A DNA stretch of 64,000 nucleotides, from assembly GCA_035578175.1 (NCBI GenBank), contig JAQMRL010000008.1:95737041-95801040 (forward strand), given 5' to 3'. Shown here in pieces: positions 33,540 to 43,676 of this stretch. Below the pieces are notes generated by a model. That model made no database searches. It was not told where the DNA came from and saw only the letters and a program-made list of their open reading frames with translations. The position numbers and the translations under genes are program-made. This DNA is from Catonia carolina. Lineage: Eukaryota > Arthropoda > Insecta > Hemiptera > Achilidae. Position 1 is the first letter of the stretch, and every line of letters starts with the position of its first letter.

Positions 33540-35464
33540 AATGAATGAATGAATTTTTTATTAAATACAAAATACATTTACATTAACATATATACTAATT
33601 CCCGCATAGGACGAGCCTGTGCGCGGGAATGAGTTGTACATTATTATATATAAATTATATCAGTAATTATTACTAAAAATATTTTTAACAATTATTATTA
33701 CAAAGCTTACTGAAACTTATCTAGTTATAAAATTTACAATTCCAAATAATTAAAATTTACTAGAAACCAATATTAGTATTCCTAAGTTAGAAAAATTACA
33801 CTATTATCTACAAAAAAAATCCTCTCAACTCACTAAAACACTATGCAATATACAAACATTTATTTATTATTATACAACATCGTTAATTAATTATTTTTAG
33901 GGATCACACCTTAATTAAAAAAAAATAATACATTTATAAATACAGAAAAAATACTGGCAAAATTCTGTTTAAAATTTAAGTTTACAATACCCATTACAAA
34001 ATTTACTTTCAACCGAATAAAATTTACAAAAGCCAGGAAATGTTCTTACTTTAATAAAAAAATAAAAAACAATGACTACACAGGTTACAAACTATTATAC
34101 AAGACCGTTAATCAATTATTTTTAAGGGGTCACAGATTGAAGTTTACATGAATAAAACATATACATACAAAAGAAATCATGGCAAAAATCTGTTTAAAGT
34201 TTATTGAGAATTGATAGGATAATTTTTATCATTTTCTACTTACTAAATGACCAGCTTAAAATAATATTTATTCTTTCCCCAAGCCTCTATTTCTTTTTCA
34301 AGTTTTTTTGTTAATCTGCTGGTAATAAATTCTTGGGGAATTTTATTTATTAAAATACTGCTATAGTAATATACCTGCCGTCTACAGACATTCAATTTTA
34401 TGTTTTTTATACTGTAAAGATTAGTTTTTGCAGGGCGAGTATCGTAAGTTGTAGTTCTACATTGAAAGATATCTCTGTTTCTGTTGATATACAAAATTAT
34501 TTTTTTAATATATGTTTGTCTCAGTGTCATTACATTGAATTGGTCAAATAATAGTTTACTCGGGTATAATCTTGGTTTATTTAAGGCAGCTCTAATTAAA
34601 TGTTTTTGAAAAGTGAATAGTTTATTCATGTGTGTATCATATGCCGCACCCCACACTTCAATACAATATTGAAAAAGAGAATTTGCATAAGCATAATAAA
34701 TGGTTTTAATTACATCTTTATTTTTTATTTTGTTTATACTATAAAAAATGTATATAAGATATTTTAGTTTTGTACACAAATTATCTATGTGTACATTCCA
34801 TTTGATATGATCATCTACCATGATTCCTAGATATTTTATGACTTTAACTTTTTCTATTTTTGGGCAGGGGCAGTTATCGTCATTTCCTTCACCAAGTTTA
34901 TGTGAATGTATTTTTAACTGGAGTAATGGTGATGGCTGCCCAGTTTCACTGGCTGAAAAAGCCATAAATTTGGTCTTTTTAAGATTTAGTGTCAGAATAT
35001 GAGCATCAAACCACTCTTTAACTATTAAAATACCTAAATTAGCATTGTTATATGTGTCAACCCACGTTTCACCAGAAAATACTAAGGCTGTGTCATCAGC
35101 AAATGATAATACTGTACATTTCGGTATGTTTAATTTTAATAAATCATTTACGTAAATAAGAAAAAGAATAGGAGAAAGTACCGTACCTTGTGGAAGACCG
35201 AAATGAGAATTTTTTGTAATATCTGTTTTATTATTTAATGTTAATTCTTGAGTTCTGTCTTTAAGATAATTTTTAAATAGTTTTAGTGCTAAACCCCGAA
35301 CTCCACAATTCTCCAATTTATATAACAGTATATTGTGAGGTACAGTATCAAATGCTTTAGCTAAATCTAAGAAAACAGCCATTGTTTTATGATTTGCATT
35401 TAATTTTTTGTTTATTAATGTTACCAGGTGAATTACTGCATCTTTAGTTGATTTGTTAGCTTGG
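33540..35464 (-). mobile_element. 5'-truncated LINE (CR1/L2/Jockey-like) with 7-bp target duplication
   Basis: TTATTTG flanks it at 33533-33539 and 35465-35471. On the minus strand it carries the second half of ORF2, a roughly 700-bp 3' untranslated region and a short ATTC-repeat 3' tail (33540-33556). It sits inside the ~143-bp array, whose units resume on the far side. Confidence 0.85.
34243..35463 (-). CDS. Non-LTR reverse transcriptase ORF2, 5'-truncated but open
   Basis: About 405 residues of reverse transcriptase from a non-LTR retrotransposon. In order it has the RPNNQANKSTKDAV motif (start of the fingers), AVFLDLAKAFDTVPH (catalytic D block), SHFGLPQGTVLSPILF, and the FADDT active-site box. 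The thumb, IKYLGIMVDDHIKWNVHI, and the C-terminal QKHLIRAAL and 'N.R.......FI.SRL' region follow. The frame is unbroken to a stop at 34243. The N-terminal endonuclease and early RT are missing because of 5' truncation, so the apparent ATG at 35490 lies in host array sequence. The motifs fit CR1/L2/Daphne-type clades better than RTE; clade is uncertain. It is unlikely to be expressed, but its openness suggests recent insertion. Confidence 0.88.
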   Translation of the reverse strand, partial: QANKSTKDAVIHLVTLINKKLNANHKTMAVFLDLAKAFDTVPHNILLYKLENCGVRGLALKLFKNYLKDRTQELTLNNKTDITKNSHFGLPQGTVLSPILFLIYVNDLLKLNIPKCTVLSFADDTALVFSGETWVDTYNNANLGILIVKEWFDAHILTLNLKKTKFMAFSASETGQPSPLLQLKIHSHKLGEGNDDNCPCPKIEKVKVIKYLGIMVDDHIKWNVHIDNLCTKLKYLIYIFYSINKIKNKDVIKTIYYAYANSLFQYCIEVWGAAYDTHMNKLFTFQKHLIRAALNKPRLYPSKLLFDQFNVMTLRQTYIKKIILYINRNRDIFQCRTTTYDTRPAKTNLYSIKNIKLNVCRRQVYYYSSILINKIPQEFITSRLTKKLEKEIEAWGKNKYYFKLVI

Positions 35465-35576
35465 TTATTTGGACGGAACAAACAAAACATTTTCCGGAAT
35501 AATCCGGTAGAAACGTAGACCGATCAATTTTACAAGTTAATTTTTGAAATTTTTGTATGGGGGCCAACTTTACAGT

Positions 35577-35945
35577 CCTGGTTTGAACTTCTACAGGTTT
35601 AGCTAAGTAAAACAAGGAGTGGGGTGGTTTACAATTGCCTTCATCGCCGAGTTGAAAAGCTTATCAATATGCCAGGCCGTCTAAAAAGCACCTATTTTCC
35701 ACCCTGCAAATGACACACCTCACGTTATTCACCACAGGGTCTGGCTGCATAATGAAATTCATTGCGCTCAGAGGAGATATAACTCTGACAAGTATCTTTT
35801 ACACTTGTACCTCTTCTGTTCTTAAATACTTCAGTCATATGTTTGGCTTACCATGTGATAAAAAAAACTAAATTTTTTTTAGTCCTGAAACAAGCAAATC
35901 GAGTGCAAATAATTTAACACTCCACCTGCCTGTTATGTGCAACCC
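35577..35945 (-). repeat. SINE-like family B, copy 3
   Basis: It is the reverse complement of the 25556 copy, with more divergence: cctggtttgaacttctacag at the left and cacctgcctgttatg at the right. Confidence 0.8.
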
Positions 35946-36269
35946 CTTACAGTACTATTATTTTATTAAAGGCAGTTGCCTCTGACAATCAAAACATGCA
36001 TTTTATTCGTCACTTGGGCGAGTAAATTTAAATCGATAACTCAAAGGATACCCACATCGAGAAAATGTTTCCAAACGGCGAAAATATTTTTACAAAAGAT
36101 AATAAATTGATAAGAGAGTAGATTAGTCGATTTTTTTAAAGTAAATTCAGTACACTCGCAAATGTCCAACACGAGTCCTGAAAGTGTAGGTCAACAGAGA
36201 CTGTAATTTCCCGATACTGAAGAAGCTTACTGAAATTAATCATTAGCAAAAACAAACCCCTGTTATTTA

Positions 36270-36900
36270 TTTTTTATTTTTGTAAAGCTTTTGACCGTGT
36301 CCCGTATGATTTGCCCATAAAAAAATTGAGGTGTATGGTATTAGAGGGACATCAGAGGGTCGAATTGCCATCCAATCATTGCAAAGTTAAAACAAAATAC
36401 ACATAAAATTTTATACAAGTTAAAAGGGGAGTTCAACGAGTTAGAATTTTAAGACCCTTGCTATTTTTAATTTTTGTTAACGATCTCGCTGAATTTCTTG
36501 GCTCCTTCAATGTTATATTATTTGCTGATGATACGATAATATCTTTCGAAGATGAAAACTATGAACAAGGTTTAAAACTAAAGAAGCTTGAAGTAAGGTT
36601 ATAGACTGGATGCAATAAATAATCTTGTTCTCAACTCAGATAAAACTGTGGCCAAATGCTTCACTGGTCGTAAGGAAATAAGTAACCAAAGTAAGGATAT
36701 CTCCATTAATGACAATATATCAAAATCTTTTGTAACAGGTAAGTTACAAAATTTTTAGAATTAATATTAGGTAGCAAACTATCCTGGGACAGTTGTATTA
36801 AGGAACGTGTCTGCTATATAATCAATTCCTACTGCTACGCCCTAAAACGCTTAAAAATAAGGTACTTAGCGTACCAATACCTTTGAGTATTTATCATGTT
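36270..36900 (+). pseudogene. LINE reverse transcriptase remnant
   Basis: The + strand reads FCKAFDRVPYDLPIKKL, then (after shifts) RPLLFLIFVNDLAEFLGSFN and VILFADDTIISFEDEN. These are the standard RT palm motifs including FADD. Stops and frameshifts are frequent. Confidence 0.75.
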
Positions 36901-37983
36901 TACAAATTCTGTTGGATTTGTTTTTAATTTAGTCACACTTAAACTTATTCAAATGTATGTTTAAAAAATCAAATAATGTTCAAATTATTCCGTCATATAA
37001 TTACTTTTTATCTAGTTTTTTGTTAATTATAATGATTAAAATTTTTAATGATTTTTAATGATCAAGTTGACTTATGAATATGGACAATGTTTACTATTAA
37101 GAATTCGTTTCTAATCAGTTGGTCCTAGCATATTGTTTGGCTGTCTTGGTCAAGGTTTCACATAGTTTTTCTTGGCCTCTCCAAGTGAATGCCTTGTCTG
37201 TCTCCTTTTTGTCTTCTGTGCAATAGTATAACCTTCCAGTTCCTTATCCCAAGCATTTTGACTTGTCAAAAATAATGTACATTATTTTACGTAACAATAA
37301 GGTTTATTTATTTCATTATTTGTAATATTGATTCCTAGATTGGGTGGTTGGTTGACGATGTAAATAAAGTACTAGAAACCAAAAGAATATCAACAAAAAG
37401 TGGCCACCATGGCTTTTACAACACTAAATAATTTAAAAGAAAACGCAGAGAAAAATATCAGGGTTTGGAAGACTGACTGAAAGTTGTTTAGCCGAAAAAT
37501 AATCTTGGAAATGGCCTGTTAAAGGATAACCTTCAACGTGTACAAAACAGCTGGATACGAGAATTATTAGTGTAATGTATACTTTGTTGAAGATCAAAGA
37601 TTACCATTACTTGAGGAACAAGAATAAAAATACAAACTATGACTAAGCCGGACTGCATTTCAAATGTTGTAGAAATTTTACTGGCCAAAGTACTTTTGTA
37701 TAATTTATAAAATCATTTTGATTCAGTCACTAAAACATGCAAATATAAACCTAGAGAGAAGCGAAGCTTGGGAAGACCTAAAAAGAGATGAATACTGGAA
37801 CAGGCCATTGAGCCTAATCCTTAACAGATGATGATGAAATCATTTGAACACCGAAAAGATAATGGGTGAATGGTACTCCATTTGAATATTGAACAAATTA
37901 TGTCGCTTTACAATTACATAATTTTGTCAACTAAGTAAATATTTTAATTGCATTGTCTACTATTGATCATATTATAGTAATTA

Positions 37984-39222
37984 CAGTCGAACCTCCCGGA
38001 TTCGAATCTGATGGAACCGGCTGATTTCGATTTACAGAGGTAAAATATTGAAACAAAAAATGTACTTAAAAATTGCGTTTTAATAAAATTCATGTAATTC
38101 CATAAAATATTAAATTACAAAAGTCAAAATTATTAATAGACCACCAATTTGATTGAGGAAAGTTTTTTACAAATATTATTTTACTTGTGTTGTTTAGATC
38201 ATCAGCCGAAAGGCTGGTTTGAACCTGTAGAGGTTTTACTAAGTAAAACGAGAAGTGAGGTGGCCTTCCTCACTGAACGGAAAAGTACGCGTATCAGCAT
38301 GCAGGGCCCTTTGCAAAGCACATATTTTCCCCTCTGTAAATGATACCTTTACTTCATTCACCACAGGGTTTACTTAATACTGTGATTAAGAATTAAGGGC
38401 ATGTTTTGGTATTACAAGCTCCATTAGTACTCAAAAGCAAAAGAATATTCTACTTATAAGAACGATATGACAAATTATTGAAAAAACGACATAAAAAACA
38501 GAGTAAAATAAAATCGGGATACGCGTAAACAGTACAACTATACCTACAAACAAAAAGTTAGGTCAGCCTACAGTAAATGAAAAATAAATTGGGTACCGAA
38601 AATTTTAGAAATTTTAACGAGTAAAATATTGCTTAATCTGAATGAATACAGCTACGGTATTTTTTACCCTGTTAGTACGAAAATCATACACCAAAGAAGG
38701 AAAGACTGCATTACTAATTTAGCCTAACTATTTTTTTTTTTTGCTTTCGTCTGGTTTCCTCTGACTTAAAAATTAACTGAATTTTCAATATTTCCTGATG
38801 CGTATTGAAGCTTTGAACTACGCTTGTTATGCCCTTATTTGGTCGTAAGGTTTTGTGACAATAATGTTTTGTAAGTGTAATTGTTTGTGTTTCTGCCTGG
38901 TTTCTTCTAACTCAAAAGTTAACTGCATTTTCAGTTTTTTCTAAAGCTTTTTGGAGTTTTGTACTACGCTTACTGTGTCCTTATTGTCGTGATTTAACGC
39001 ATGCTTCATTAAAAATCGTGTACAATGTGTAAATTGGAAATTTTGTAATTATTTTATTAATAATGTATAAAAAAATGTATTGTTACAATATATATGACCA
39101 CGAAACTCTCGAAAATTTTCGAATAGGGAGGTAATTTAATTCATATTAAGGACGATTTTTGAAGGGGATAGCATACAATTATATTCGATTTAGGGAGGAT
39201 TTCGAATGAGGAGGTTTGACTG
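37984..39222. mobile_element. pogo/Tigger-like element by its TIRs
   Basis: The left end is cagtcgaacctcccggattc and the right end, inverted, cagtcaaacctcctcattcg. TA flanks both (37982-37983, 39223-39224). The CAGTCRAACCTCC start is typical of pogo/Tigger elements. The 1.24-kb interior has no readable transposase. It holds a SINE-like B fragment (38188-38370) and two ~105-bp direct repeats about 146 bp apart (tggtttcctctgacttaaaa at 38752 and its variant at 38898). Confidence 0.65.
38188..38370 (-). repeat. SINE-like family B, fragment
   Basis: It starts ttgtttagatcatcagccga, continues gctggtttgaacctgtagag and ends at caccacagggtttac. Only the right half of the family is present, inside the pogo-like element. 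Confidence 0.8.
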
Positions 39223-39567
39223 TATTTGTAACAATTAGGATATTTTAAATAATTAACTCTAACAAATAAAAAATATACTTTCTTTAATTATTCTGGTTTT
39301 ACATTAATTTAAAATAAGTACCTATTTAAAATACATGTCAAAATAATAAACAACAAATAAATTATTTTGATGACTGGATTGGATTCCGTCCGAGAACGAA
39401 TTGTTTTCATACGATGGTCTTGTGTGGAGAAGTACTAGGGTGAGATGTGAATATCTAACTACAATCATTACAACACGTAGAAGTGGCAAATGCTACAGTA
39501 CACGTGCCGGTACAACATCGTTTACACTGTTGCAGGCTATAAGTCATAATAGCGGGAACGATGCCGG

Positions 39568-39614
39568 ACGCGAAATTGTCGGTAATTTGTACGAACGCGA
39601 AATTGTCGGTAATT
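39568..39614. repeat. 27-bp direct duplication
   Basis: acgcgaaattgtcggtaatt occurs at 39568 and 39595. The surrounding 39400-39620 segment is less A/T-rich than its neighbours and resembles, inverted, the segment after the AT tract at 31007. Confidence 0.7.
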
Positions 39615-39825
39615 CGAAAGGAGTCTGAATTGATAGCACAGTGAATAAAATTGAAAAATGCTCAATTTTCAATATCAGGACAAACCAATACCAAAACTCA
39701 GGGTGTAAGTGTAACAAATACCCTATATACTCTCATCAAAGTTGAATATACTCTTCAAATAAGCGATGTGCGAAATGCACGCTTTTTGAAAAGACGCGGA
39801 ATTGTTAGCGGGATGTATATATATA

Positions 39826-40243
39826 TATATATATTAAAAGTTGCGAATAATTTAAAAACCTACAACTTATATTTTAAACATTTCTTTGTATAACGCTTAG
39901 TTTAGTGGTAATTTGTGATTTTATGTTTTTTTTTCATTAAAATGTGTAAAAAATAAATTTTTTTAAGCTTTCAGCCTTAGTAAGAATTTTACGACAAAAG
40001 TGTATGAAATAAAATTTATGGAAAATTAAAAGATCTACAACTTTTATTTAGAGCATTTTTCTCTACAGAGCCTAGTTTAGCATGAAGGTTGATTTTCCGT
40101 ATTTTTAAGCCAAAAATTAGGTTATGTTTTTTCAAGATTAGTTTTTTGTTTATTTCTAATGTTTTATTACTAATATTAGGTTATATTGTTAATTATTTGC
40201 ATTAGCAAGAGAATGTCGTGTGAGTGTTTCACACCAGATATTT
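39826..40243 (+). mobile_element. Helentron/HINE-like family, 3' half
   Basis: It begins at a short (AT)n (39817-39833). It continues through the first dimer unit's end (ataacgcttagtttagtggt), the second unit, the 3' inverted motif gcaagagaatgt and the hairpin gtgtgagtgtttcacac, ending ccagatattt. Confidence 0.82.
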
Positions 40244-40554
40244 AATTTAATATTTAGCATTAGACTTTCCATCAATCTTTGTGTTTTGGCCAGGTGTTCC
40301 ATCATATTTTTTTTATAGAGGACCATGTTTATGCAGCTTATGACAGAACACACTGGTTAAAAACTGGTCCTTCTTATTTCTTAGGGGAATTTTCTGATTC
40401 TTCAGGATTTTACTTTGTCTTCCGAAAGTGCACCATACTGATCTTATGCGTCTCTCTATTTCAACAGTTTGGCTTGTTTTCCACATTTAATGACTTGCCT
40501 AAGATAGATTACCTGTACCCTGTATTACGGTAATTAACGATAATAATCTTTTCA

Positions 40555-40760
40555 CTTTAATTATTCATTATTTTTGTTTTGTTTCTGTTTAGCTTCAATC
40601 GTATTGTTTCAGATTTGTTCATTAATTCCACCAACATTGACAGGAATTTTTCAAAGCCATTTGCTGTTGGGATCGCATCTTTAGTATATCTCAAAACTGG
40701 TTTACCCTCTTCCCATTAACCATAATTCCCTTGTCACCGCAATCCAAGTTTTAAAACTTG
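40555..40760 (-). pseudogene. LINE reverse transcriptase remnant
   Basis: The minus strand reads GIMVNGKRVNQ, then (shifted) a YT.DAI active-site relic and NGFEKFLSMLVELMNKSETI with RLKLNRNKTKIM. This is the palm-to-thumb region of an RTE/Jockey-type LINE. Confidence 0.6.
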
Positions 40761-41890
40761 GATTGGTTAGATAATCTAAGAACTCTAAAATTAAAATTTT
40801 ATCAAATATGGCCTAGACTGTGTTTCTCAAATTCTTTGGAGTTTAAGCATTCTCATTGAGTGTGTGTGTGTGCATGCATTTGTGGAGAGACTATTCGTTA
40901 TTTATACTTGCTTTTATTTTTATGTTTATCGTCTATCATAAATGAAATTTATTAAAAAGATTTGACCGAATTATTTAAATTTTTTAAAATGTAAAGGGTT
41001 ACACAAGTTAACATCTTAGGGCTGCTATTTATTCAGTACCAGCTAAATGAAAAGCCTACGTTTAATTTTATACTATTTAGCTTTTGTTCTCTATTTATAG
41101 TGTTTTGTATTTTTAAAGTGCTATACAATAATTTTGTAGGTTATTCAATTACTTTTTTTGAAGAGCTTTTAAATAGATAGTTGTTGTATTTATCTCTCCA
41201 TTCATTAAAAATTTTCATTCAGACTGAACAATAATTCTAATGTACGGTTTATAATTTATTCTGTTATGTCCAAACTACTTTTAATAGAATAAAATAAAAA
41301 TATAACTTTAGTATTTATTTCATGAGAATATTTTTTCCGACTATTATTGTGTTAAAAAATAACTCCATTATTTATTTTAAAATTTTTATAATTTGTTTAT
41401 TTGTATTTAAATTTATTCAACTGGAAAAAATAAAAGTTTTATTTCATTATATTATCTAACTGGTAATTTTAATGTTATTTTTCAAATAACTTTTTTTTAG
41501 TTTTTTTTGTCGTTGACTAAGTAATGAGGTCATTAGTGACTAATGTAGATAAATAAAACATTTCATTGACTTGTGTACTTATAAATTGTTGTTAGGTTAA
41601 ATACCAGATTCCTAATGGGAATAGCACTTTAGAGTGAGGGTGCAAAGAACGATTTAATAATGAATTGTCACAAATAATTTGTTTTATTTGCAATTTATTA
41701 TTTTATTGGAAACTTTTTAATTTAGATTATTACTCAATTAATAAAAGGTGCATTAACTTGTTTTTTTATATAAATTACATATAATAGGTATATTTTTTTG
41801 TAGTTAATGATGATTTATTATTTTTTTAAATTATCTAGTAGCTAATTTGAGCAGTCTAGCTGTAAAAGTTTTGTCAGTTGATAATAATGG
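40761..41890. other. A/T-rich intron sequence, nothing recognised
   Basis: No convincing frame or repeat was seen; short TG and A/T-rich runs only. Confidence 0.5.
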
Positions 41891-42037
41891 ATGGGAATTA
41901 TTTTTTACTTTTTCTTGCCTATATGAATTTATAGGAAGAAAAGTATTGTTTTCATGTCGGGTTTTCAAAATCGAGTTTTCACCAGATCTACACGTTTTCA
42001 GACCCCCTGAACCCAAAAAACATGTTTTTAGCGATTG

Positions 42038-42075
<38 letters not shown>

Positions 42076-42488
42076 ATGCGTGCGGGTGCGCATGTGTAAA
42101 CAGAATATCTCAAGAACGGAACATCGTACGAACTTGAAACTTGAAACTTAAGTTAGACACCACTACCGTACCCGACATGAACATTTTCATCAAAATTGGT
42201 CAACCGGAAGTAGTAGTTTATTCGTGTCATTTTTCACTTTTTTGCGCTTTTCTCAAAAACGGCTCCTATAATTTTTTTTTAAAATCACCTCATTTACTTA
42301 ATTTTTTATGCTTTACAAGAAAGGGTAGGCCCCATGACTGCTGAAATTCTTGAGGAGGCAGTTTTCATGTAAAAAAAATTGTTTTTTTAAGATTGCTGCT
42401 CTAATATGAATTTTAGCGCAAAAATGTATTTAATTAAATTTGTAGACAATTTAAAATCCTACAACTTTTATTTCAAACTTTTTTTGTA

Positions 42489-43116
42489 CCGTGCGTTCGG
42501 AAAGTCGCTGTGCACTGGAATTGTGACTATGGATTTATGAAAATATGTATAAAGAAATGACTAAGCATTTTGGAAAAAAATTTATTCAATACCTTAATTA
42601 CATTGTTAAACCGTGATTACATTGTTTATAGAAGGTGTTCGAAATGACCTCCATTGGCATCAATACAGCATTGCACTCGTTTCATTTTGTTTGCAAACAC
42701 CTTTGGCAACTGAAGAACAGTGATTCCTTGAATGTATGCCGTTATTGCGGCTTTAAGTTCGTCAATCGTGTGTGGTCTGTTCCGATACACAGTTTGTTTC
42801 GCCGCACCCCATAAAAAGAAATCGGGGGGAGTCAGATCAGGAGATCTTGCAGGCCACAAATTCTTTGAAATTATTCGTTCACCAAACACGTTGCGCAGGA
42901 AAGCCATTGAGATGTTAGATGTATGTGCTGTTGCCCCGTCTTGTTGGAACCAACCATTATTCATTTCCACTTGTGTTATTTGATGCGTAAAGTTCTCTAA
43001 AATATCAGAACAATAACGTAAAAATTTTTTTCCAAAATGCTTAGTCATTTCTTTATACATATTTTCATAAATCCATAGTCACAATTCCAGTGCACAGCGA
43101 CTTTCCGAACGCACGG
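42489..43116 (-). mobile_element. Tc1/mariner-type deletion element with perfect 95-bp inverted ends
   Basis: 42489-42583 is an exact inverse of 43022-43116 (starting ccgtgcgttcggaaagtcgc). TA flanks both sides, and the host repeat is restored by its removal. The interior encodes on the minus strand only the second half of a transposase. The 5' half of the gene is missing and the right arm reproduces the left, 3'-side terminus. Confidence 0.93.
42626..43060 (-). CDS. C-terminal transposase fragment, Tc1/mariner superfamily
   Basis: 144 residues, including WFQQDGATAHTS (second catalytic D) and LWPARSPDLTPPDFFLWG (third acidic residue, D). I count 38 residues between the two. The end is QCCIDANGGHFEHLL. 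The first catalytic D and the DNA-binding domains are absent. The frame is open because the ATG lies in the duplicated inverted arm (MYKEMTKHFGKKF). The protein resembles the longer transposase at 43677-45038, so the two are relatives in one IS630/mariner-like group. Not catalytically competent. Confidence 0.75.
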   Translation of the reverse strand: MYKEMTKHFGKKFLRYCSDILENFTHQITQVEMNNGWFQQDGATAHTSNISMAFLRNVFGERIISKNLWPARSPDLTPPDFFLWGAAKQTVYRNRPHTIDELKAAITAYIQGITVLQLPKVFANKMKRVQCCIDANGGHFEHLL

Positions 43117-43483
43117 TATAACGCTTAGTTTAGTGGTAATTAGCAATTTTCTGTTTTTTTCTCACAAAAACGTGTAAAAAAATCGATTTTTTTTAATTTC
43201 AGCCTTAGCATGCATTTTATAACAAAAGTGTATAATAAAATTTATAGGAAATTAAAAGATTTACAACTTTTATTTAGAGCATTTTTCTCTACAGGGCCTA
43301 GTTTATCGTGAAAGAGTGATTTTCCATTTTTTTAAGACAAACTGAGGTTGATTTTCATTTTGCGTCTTTCACTCATGATTAAAATTTGGTAATGCTTATT
43401 GAGGTTAGTTTTTTGTTTATTTCTAATGTTTTATTACTAATGTTAGATTATATTGTTCATTATTTGCATTGGCAAGAGAAAGT

Positions 43484-43676
43484 TTGTCAGGTGGTAGGAA
43501 GTAGAATGCAAATGGCCAGAATGAGTATCAAGAGGATTATGCTAGAAAAGACAGGAAGAGATGGAATGTGATAAATTTTGTAGTTATGGAGCAATTTGGG
43601 ATTACCCTCTGAAGCCAAAACATGGTTTTCAGAATGATATCAATGTTTCTGAAACATGGTCAGGTGGTAAGAAGTA
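43484..43676 (+). repeat. Partial duplication G (unidentified repeat), copy A and left part of copy B
   Basis: Copy A (about 43484-43605, gtcaggtggtaggaagtaga then atgcaaatggccag...) is repeated from 43656 onward. The second copy is split by the transposon at 43677-45038 and resumes at 45039. Beyond 45120 the + strand reads VVREQFGMDSMTRRVKQIKL in one frame; I do not recognise the family. Confidence 0.7.

Larger units (their letters stand above)
32820..35575. repeat. Degenerate ~143-bp tandem array, interrupted by a LINE
   Basis: Units are recognised by 'ccggtacaaacgaagggctg'-like words near 32880, 33160, 33300, 33443 and, after the LINE, 35500, at spacings close to 140-145 bp or multiples. 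Each unit also has a 'ttcacctcgattttctcgc'-like segment. Divergence between units is high. Boundaries are approximate. Confidence 0.65.
41899..43483 (+). mobile_element. Helentron/HINE-like family, copy interrupted by a mariner-type element
   Basis: It starts tttttactttttcttgccta and has a TG tract at 42042-42074. It is broken at 42488 within 'tttttgta|taacgctta' and resumes at 43117. It runs to ggcaagagaaagtt, where the 3' hairpin is cut off. Other copies show the undisturbed junction. Confidence 0.88.

Noticed and set aside
40279..40533. A further COLGALT exon in the 84-residue frame
   Set aside because: No GT25 motif appears (no LTKGE..C..SH block), and the phase does not match the exon 5 donor.
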